Shown in pieces: positions 22,672 to 25,154 of a stretch of DNA of 25,154 nucleotides; positions within the stretch are counted from its first letter, which is position 1; every line of letters begins with the position of its first letter. The notes under the pieces are model-generated. The model was not told where the DNA came from. It did no database searches and worked only from the letters and a program-made list of their open reading frames with translations. The position numbers and the translations under genes are program-made. Source of the DNA: a virus; IMG/VR virus record IMGVR_UViG_3300037245_000688, positions 1 to 25,154 of that record. One strand, 5' to 3'.

Positions 22672-22696
22672 TCTTTTATCCCTTTACTTTTACCAA

Positions 22697-22724
22697 AGTA
22701 TAACAAGTATACTAATATAGTAAA
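22697..22724 (-). promoter_or_regulatory. Promoter-like sequence before the terminase-side genes
   Basis: Read on the - strand, TTTACT (22719-22724) and TATACT (22697-22702) are 16 bases apart, with 4 of 6 and 5 of 6 sigma-70 matches. Transcription would start near 22690, about 19 bases before the ATG of the basic 42-aa gene. The region is AT-rich, so a chance match is possible. It lies just downstream of the hairpin block and would drive the membrane, terminase and head genes. Confidence 0.35.
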
Positions 22725-22785
22725 TAAGTAACGTAACCCACTAACCCATGTAGGTTTATTTTTTATCAACTTGTGATAGAATGCG

Positions 22786-22912
22786 CCGCTGTAATATTTG
22801 TAGCGGAACCGGGCTAAGGTCGCCAGCCTCAAGTAACGACCAATCCCTCATAGATTATCCGTTTCCCTAGCATATAGACTGTATGGATCGTACAGTCAGG
22901 CTTGCTAAGCCT
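22786..22912. other. Non-coding block with several hairpins
   Basis: The gap 22672-22918 holds no convincing gene. Inside it are four inverted repeats: CCGCT/AGCGG (22786-22806), GGCT/AGCC (22812-22828), GACTGTA/TACAGTC (22877-22897, 7-base loop) and AGGCTT/AAGCCT (22898-22912, 3-base loop). The last two touch each other. The block is richer in G and C than its flanks. No tRNA cloverleaf is seen, and no U-run follows any stem on either strand. Read with the late operon it would precede the proposed promoter. Possible roles include an RNA antitermination or processing signal, a small RNA, or protein-binding sites. Confidence 0.45.
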
Positions 22913-22918
22913 CATTAA

Positions 22919-23095
22919 TTACCATGCCATACCAACCCAAATACCCACGCCATGTATAACTCCGATAGGAAATATAAATGAGCCTACAAAAAGTAATGTA
23001 TATTTAGCCGTGATTAAACATTTTACAACGTGAGTGACCCAGGCCAAAGTTATTAACACCGCAAATCCTACTCCTACAACATAATCAGTCGTCAT
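22919..23095 (-). CDS. 58-aa two-helix membrane protein
   Basis: The ATG at 23095 follows GGAG with ideal spacing and lies 1 base after the preceding stop. The 58-aa product is hydrophobic, with a first helix (VVGVGFAVLITLAWVTHVV), a short CLITAKY turn, and a second segment (LLFVGSFIFPIGVIHGVGIW). The closing 'fPigviHGvGiWvG' pattern is one I recognise from small membrane proteins of several tailed phages; none has a settled role. It is somewhat like superinfection-immunity proteins in size and topology, but this is only an analogy. Confidence 0.6.
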   Translation of the reverse strand: MTTDYVVGVGFAVLITLAWVTHVVKCLITAKYTLLFVGSFIFPIGVIHGVGIWVGMAW

Positions 23096-23096
23096 A

Positions 23097-23465
23097 TTAT
23101 TCTCCAGTTTTGTTTAGTTCATCACGAGCACGAGCGGCATCATTAACAGCAACACAATCTGCATGAGAGTCCATAGCTCTATCAAGTACTGCAAGAAAAT
23201 CTTCAGCAGCTTGAACACGAGCACGAGCTTCGCGAGCAGCGGCATAATCTGCTATAGCTGATTCATAAACAGACTCCGCATCCTCGTAAGCAGCTTGGGC
23301 TTCAATTGAATCTCTATTAGCTGCCTCGAAAGCTTCAACGGCTTCATCGTAATCATCCTTAGCAGACTCATTAGCATATTCGGCTTCATCATAATCATCC
23401 TTGGCAGCTTTAACACGATCACGAGCATCACGAGCAACAGAGTAAACGTCTTGTTTATTTGTCAT
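23097..23465 (-). CDS. Acidic, alanine-rich coiled-coil protein (122 aa)
   Basis: The product is nearly all helix with strong Ala/Glu/Asp content and no Pro or Trp: KAAKDDYDEAEYANESAKDD, then a second KDDYDEA, then AYEDAESVYESAIADYAAAR. The 15-residue spacing between the two KDDYDEA copies points to internal repetition. It probably forms a rod-like coiled coil. ATG 23465 is preceded by AGGGTG at good spacing; a GTG three codons upstream is less likely. The start overlaps the end of the 112-aa gene by 11 bases. No family is recognised. Confidence 0.6.
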   Translation of the reverse strand: MTNKQDVYSVARDARDRVKAAKDDYDEAEYANESAKDDYDEAVEAFEAANRDSIEAQAAYEDAESVYESAIADYAAAREARARVQAAEDFLAVLDRAMDSHADCVAVNDAARARDELNKTGE

Positions 23466-23793
23466 GATATTCACCCTTTATAGATTCTTGGGTAACCTTC
23501 CAAGTGCCATCGTCACTATCTTCATTTTCATAAACATACTCCCTAACTATTTCTCTTATTTCTCTCCTTAAATTATCGCCTAGACCAAACGAGTATTTGA
23601 TTAATCTAATAGTCTCTATCTCGTAGTCATCAATATCCCAGGCAATTCTACTTCCGTCGTCAAGGCATGATTGAATATACTCACTGGCTTCTTCTAAAGT
23701 TTGAAAAAGGCCACATGCAAAATACATGCTGTCATAGCCTATATTCACTAATTCATATACTTCCTGAGTCACACTGTCTTTTTTATTTTTCAT
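23455..23793 (-). CDS. Unidentified acidic 112-aa protein
   Basis: The product starts MKNKKDSVTQEVYELVNIGY and reads as a small alpha/beta domain: a beta strand with FACGLFQTLEEASEYIQSCL, a typical 'ifsteeeAe.yi' turn, then YEIETIRL and a long helix (LRREIREIVREYVYENED). This outline is common in phage proteins of unknown role. It lies in the accessory zone at the head of the late operon. Its start region and its end (EYHDK) both resemble those of the 26-aa gene just upstream, which looks like a shortened duplicate. Confidence 0.6.
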   Translation of the reverse strand: MKNKKDSVTQEVYELVNIGYDSMYFACGLFQTLEEASEYIQSCLDDGSRIAWDIDDYEIETIRLIKYSFGLGDNLRREIREIVREYVYENEDSDDGTWKVTQESIKGEYHDK

Positions 23794-23863
23794 GATATTC
23801 TTCCAAATTCTCCGTGATATTTAAGTGATCCTTTTTTAGAGCTTCCTGAGTCAAGCTGTTCAT
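23783..23863 (-). pseudogene. 26-aa frame, probable deleted duplicate of the 112-aa gene
   Basis: The frame MNSLTQEALKKDHLNITENL followed by EEYHEK has AAGGG at good spacing before its ATG, so it may be translated. Its start shares TGACTCAGGAAG with the start of the 112-aa gene, and its end (GAATATCATGAAAAATAA) is nearly identical to the end of that gene (GAATATCATGACAAATAA). The middle is missing. This is what a tandem duplicate leaves after internal deletion. Its stop overlaps the next start by 11 bases, so it may persist for translational coupling. Confidence 0.45.
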
Positions 23864-23866
23864 TTT

Positions 23867-24031
23867 TTAACCCTTGCTATCATCAATGCGCCCTATAGCC
23901 TTGTTACAAGTATCTCGAACCCACTTAGAATAAGACTTACCCTTTTCCTTTGCGACTGCCTGCCATGCCTTCTGATCGCTCTCAGTAGCTCTGGCACGTA
24001 TCATTGTGACTACTTCTTTTTTCTTCTTCAT
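23867..24031 (-). CDS. Arc-sized ribbon-helix-helix DNA-binding protein
   Basis: The 54-aa product reads VVTMIRARATESDQKAWQAV then AKEKGKSYSKWVRDTCNKAI. A short beta strand, helix, turn with 'GkSyS' and a second helix starting 'kWvR' fit the Arc/MetJ ribbon-helix-helix fold. Phage P22 Arc is 53 aa. Such proteins bind as dimers of dimers to short operator sites. GGAG about 7 bases upstream supports ATG 24031. Palindromic sequence lies 30-50 bases upstream and might be its own operator. It may also control other late sites such as the AACGATCA repeats, but no sequence evidence links them. Confidence 0.65.
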   Translation of the reverse strand: MKKKKEVVTMIRARATESDQKAWQAVAKEKGKSYSKWVRDTCNKAIGRIDDSKG

Positions 24032-24060
24032 GATTACTCCAATTGACTTACATATAGAGT

Positions 24061-24079
24061 ACTATACCGATATCGATAG
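24061..24079 (-). promoter_or_regulatory. Possible operator and -10 box upstream of the RHH gene
   Basis: The interval before the RHH gene contains CGATATCG (24068-24075) and TATCGATA (24071-24078), two overlapping 8-base palindromes. On the - strand they lie just upstream of TATAGT (24061-24066), a 5 of 6 match to a -10 box; no good -35 is present. Such placement suits an autoregulated promoter. Short palindromes in AT-rich DNA are common, so this is tentative. Confidence 0.25.
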
Positions 24080-24103
24080 CGCAATCATTTAGGGTAAATA
24101 AAC

Positions 24104-24280
24104 TCACTTATTCAACACAGACCTATCACCAATCTCATTGGATATTATTATCTCTTGCTGTAGTGCCATGTAATCAGCTTCTAGCCTTGATAACTTATCT
24201 TCTAATATACTTATCAGGTATTCAGCTTCAGTTAATTGTGTATCTAATTCATTCTCTCTTATGCTTATTACGTTGTTCAT
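24104..24280 (-). CDS. 58-aa coiled-coil protein
   Basis: The ATG at 24280 overlaps the stop of the 109-aa gene (TAATG). The product has a strong helix with heptad spacing of Leu and Ile (LTEAEYLISILEDKLSRLEA, then DYMALQQEIII) and a short polar tail. It has no Cys, Pro or membrane segment. It is a probable small coiled-coil dimer of unknown role, similar in size to many phage accessory proteins. Confidence 0.5.
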   Translation of the reverse strand: MNNVISIRENELDTQLTEAEYLISILEDKLSRLEADYMALQQEIIISNEIGDRSVLNK

Positions 24281-24609
24281 TATTTAACCTCTGTCTTATC
24301 AATAAACTTATTTATAGCATCAAAAAAGTCTGCAAACTTCTTAGGTGATAGAAGCTGTGGCCCTTTAAGCTTCTTACATGCCGATAATAATTCCTCTATC
24401 ACATCATTTTGAATCTTGTTCTCATTCTTTATATTTGAGTTTATATTGAGAAGCTCGCTGTATTTATCCTCTGTGGGTTCTTTAGGTACAAGGACATAGT
24501 CCTTTAATAGCTCTAGGAGGTCATTCCCTAAAATACAATCGTCCCTCTCTCCGTGAAGACTTGGGACTGCATAAAACTCATTATCTCTTACCCACTTATC
24601 TATATTCAT
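24280..24609 (-). CDS. Unidentified 109-aa accessory protein
   Basis: The product begins MNIDKWVRDNEFYAVPSLHG and is acidic-to-neutral and mainly helical. A middle part (DDCILGNDLLELLKDYVLVP) is followed by an Asn/Lys-rich linker (LLNINSNIKNENKIQNDVIE) and a C-terminal helix pair (FADFFDAINKFIDK). No motif is recognised. The start overlaps the Cys-rich gene upstream (ATGA), with GGAGG before it, giving good support for translation. Confidence 0.55.
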   Translation of the reverse strand: MNIDKWVRDNEFYAVPSLHGERDDCILGNDLLELLKDYVLVPKEPTEDKYSELLNINSNIKNENKIQNDVIEELLSACKKLKGPQLLSPKKFADFFDAINKFIDKTEVK

Positions 24610-24848
24610 GATTCATCCTCCCACTCTGTACAACCAAAGCTATCTTTAACCCTTAAGGCTGCATAATAATCTGAACCATCCACCACATGAGCTGCATGTT
24701 CATCACTAGGGGCTTTATGGCTATATCTTTCAATATGTTCTATTTTGTTACATATATGGAAATCTGTTTCTATATCGTATTTATCATTAATACCATCGTC
24801 ATAAGTAACTACATCGCCAAAATGCTTACAGTCTTTACATTTATTCAT
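24606..24848 (-). CDS. Cys-rich small phage protein, probable zinc binder
   Basis: The 80-aa product has CKDCKHFGD at its start, a middle cysteine (FHICNKIEH), and FGCTEWEDES at its end. This layout, CxxC near the start, A-A-V and D--YYAAL in the middle and a final 'FGCxxwe', is frequent in small phage early/accessory proteins. Two or more cysteine pairs suggest a structural zinc. GGGGAG upstream supports ATG 24848. Function unknown. Confidence 0.6.
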   Translation of the reverse strand: MNKCKDCKHFGDVVTYDDGINDKYDIETDFHICNKIEHIERYSHKAPSDEHAAHVVDGSDYYAALRVKDSFGCTEWEDES

Positions 24849-24870
24849 TCTTATCTCCCCTTATGGTTGG

Positions 24871-25068
24871 TTAAATAAACATTTTATATTCTGAATACTT
24901 CTCATGAAATTTCTTTAGGCCGATATCTTTTGCTTCATCAACATATTCATAAACTTTGTCGGTTAAATCCTCCTTCCCGTACATGTAATCAGAATATCTC
25001 AATGTTTCGTAATCTAGGTTTTTACCCAGTGCTATGCTTGCTATCCAAATCATTTCTTCAGTGTCCAT
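24871..25068 (-). CDS. Unidentified 65-aa protein
   Basis: The product (MDTEEMIWIASIALGKNLDY...) is acidic and helical with several Tyr residues (SDYMYGKEDLTDKVYEYVDE) and a Lys-rich end. GAGGATA before ATG 25068 is a good ribosome-binding site. No family is recognised. It is the first complete gene of the leftward operon in this window. Confidence 0.55.
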   Translation of the reverse strand: MDTEEMIWIASIALGKNLDYETLRYSDYMYGKEDLTDKVYEYVDEAKDIGLKKFHEKYSEYKMFI

Positions 25069-25105
25069 CTTTATATCCTCTTATAGTTACCCATATATAG
25101 GGGGT

Positions 25106-25153
25106 TTAATTAGGTATATCCATCCATGCTGGAACCATGTTTGTTACATATTC
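25106..25153 (-). CDS. 3' end of a further leftward gene (partial)
   Basis: Read leftward from the window edge, one frame stays open and ends in TAA at 25106-25108, giving EYVTNMVPAWMDIPN as the visible C-terminus. The other two frames close sooner. Sixteen codons cannot prove a gene; it is the likeliest reading, given the tight packing of the operon. Confidence 0.3.
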   Translation of the reverse strand, partial: EYVTNMVPAWMDIPN

Positions 25154-25154
25154 G

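Noticed and set aside
22781-22920. A tRNA or tmRNA in the hairpin block
   Set aside because: No cloverleaf with a T-loop-like GGTTCGAATCC segment or CCA end can be drawn on either strand.
24163-24348. A + strand 61-codon hydrophobic frame
   Set aside because: It is antisense to the 58-aa coiled-coil gene and the end of the 109-aa gene, with no ribosome-binding site or neighbouring + strand genes.
1-25154. CRISPR array, insertion sequence or diversity-generating retroelement
   Set aside because: There are no regularly spaced repeat-spacer units, no transposase- or reverse-transcriptase-like frame, and no template/variable repeat pair near the fibre genes.

Overview
The window is a stretch of a P22-like short-tailed dsDNA bacteriophage (podovirus) or prophage; no host gene is recognisable. 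The virion genes follow the P22 order: small terminase (gp3-like, 161 aa), large terminase (gp2-like), portal (gp1-like), scaffold (gp8-like), coat (gp5-like), tail accessory factor (gp4-like), packaged-DNA stabilisation protein (gp10-like), internal virion/ejection proteins, then receptor-binding proteins. A NinG-type gene on the other strand is also typical of lambdoid/P22-like phages of Gammaproteobacteria. The DNA is AT-rich; the host cannot be named from this sequence.

Layout. (1) 1-1295, + strand: the end of an early, nin-like operon. It holds a cut gene, a 29-aa membrane peptide, a small Cro/C1-type HTH protein, a 22-aa cysteine peptide, NinG and a 53-aa membrane protein, joined by ATGA/TAATG overlaps. 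(2) 1292-25154, - strand: one long late operon read right to left. Its promoter-proximal end (25.1-22.9 kb) is an accessory zone of small genes (coiled coils, a Cys-rich protein, an Arc-sized ribbon-helix-helix protein, a small membrane protein). A non-coding, hairpin-rich block follows (about 22.67-22.92 kb), then a basic 42-aa protein, a four-helix membrane protein, a coiled-coil/tail-anchored protein and a 56-aa protein. Packaging and head genes occupy 21.6-14.8 kb. Four decoration-like genes (14.8-12.7 kb) lie between gp4- and gp10-like genes, where P22 has none. Next come gp10-like, a small protein, an S74-chaperone-tipped Gln/Gly-rich protein and two ejection-type proteins (12.7-6.4 kb). 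Receptor-binding genes fill 6.3-2.3 kb, and a lysis-type end (DUF1353, M15 peptidase, holin candidate) finishes the operon at 1292.

The late genes work as one assembly line: terminase and portal package DNA into a scaffolded coat, gp4/gp10-like proteins close the vertex, ejection proteins are carried inside, and two separate proteins with P22-tailspike-like anchors carry modular fibre tips. The early and late operons meet stop-to-stop with a 4-base overlap, so the late genes do not lie downstream of ninG as they do in lambda and P22.

The strongest unexplained signal is the 188-bp portal-scaffold gap, the longest gap inside the structural operon. It holds four same-direction AACGATCA repeats, one of them inside the spacer of a good promoter-like sequence, plus a hairpin and an inverted repeat. 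Other points are a possible dual-start holin, a chain of tail-fibre genes sharing modules, a hairpin cluster near 22.8 kb, and a degraded duplicate gene near 23.8 kb.
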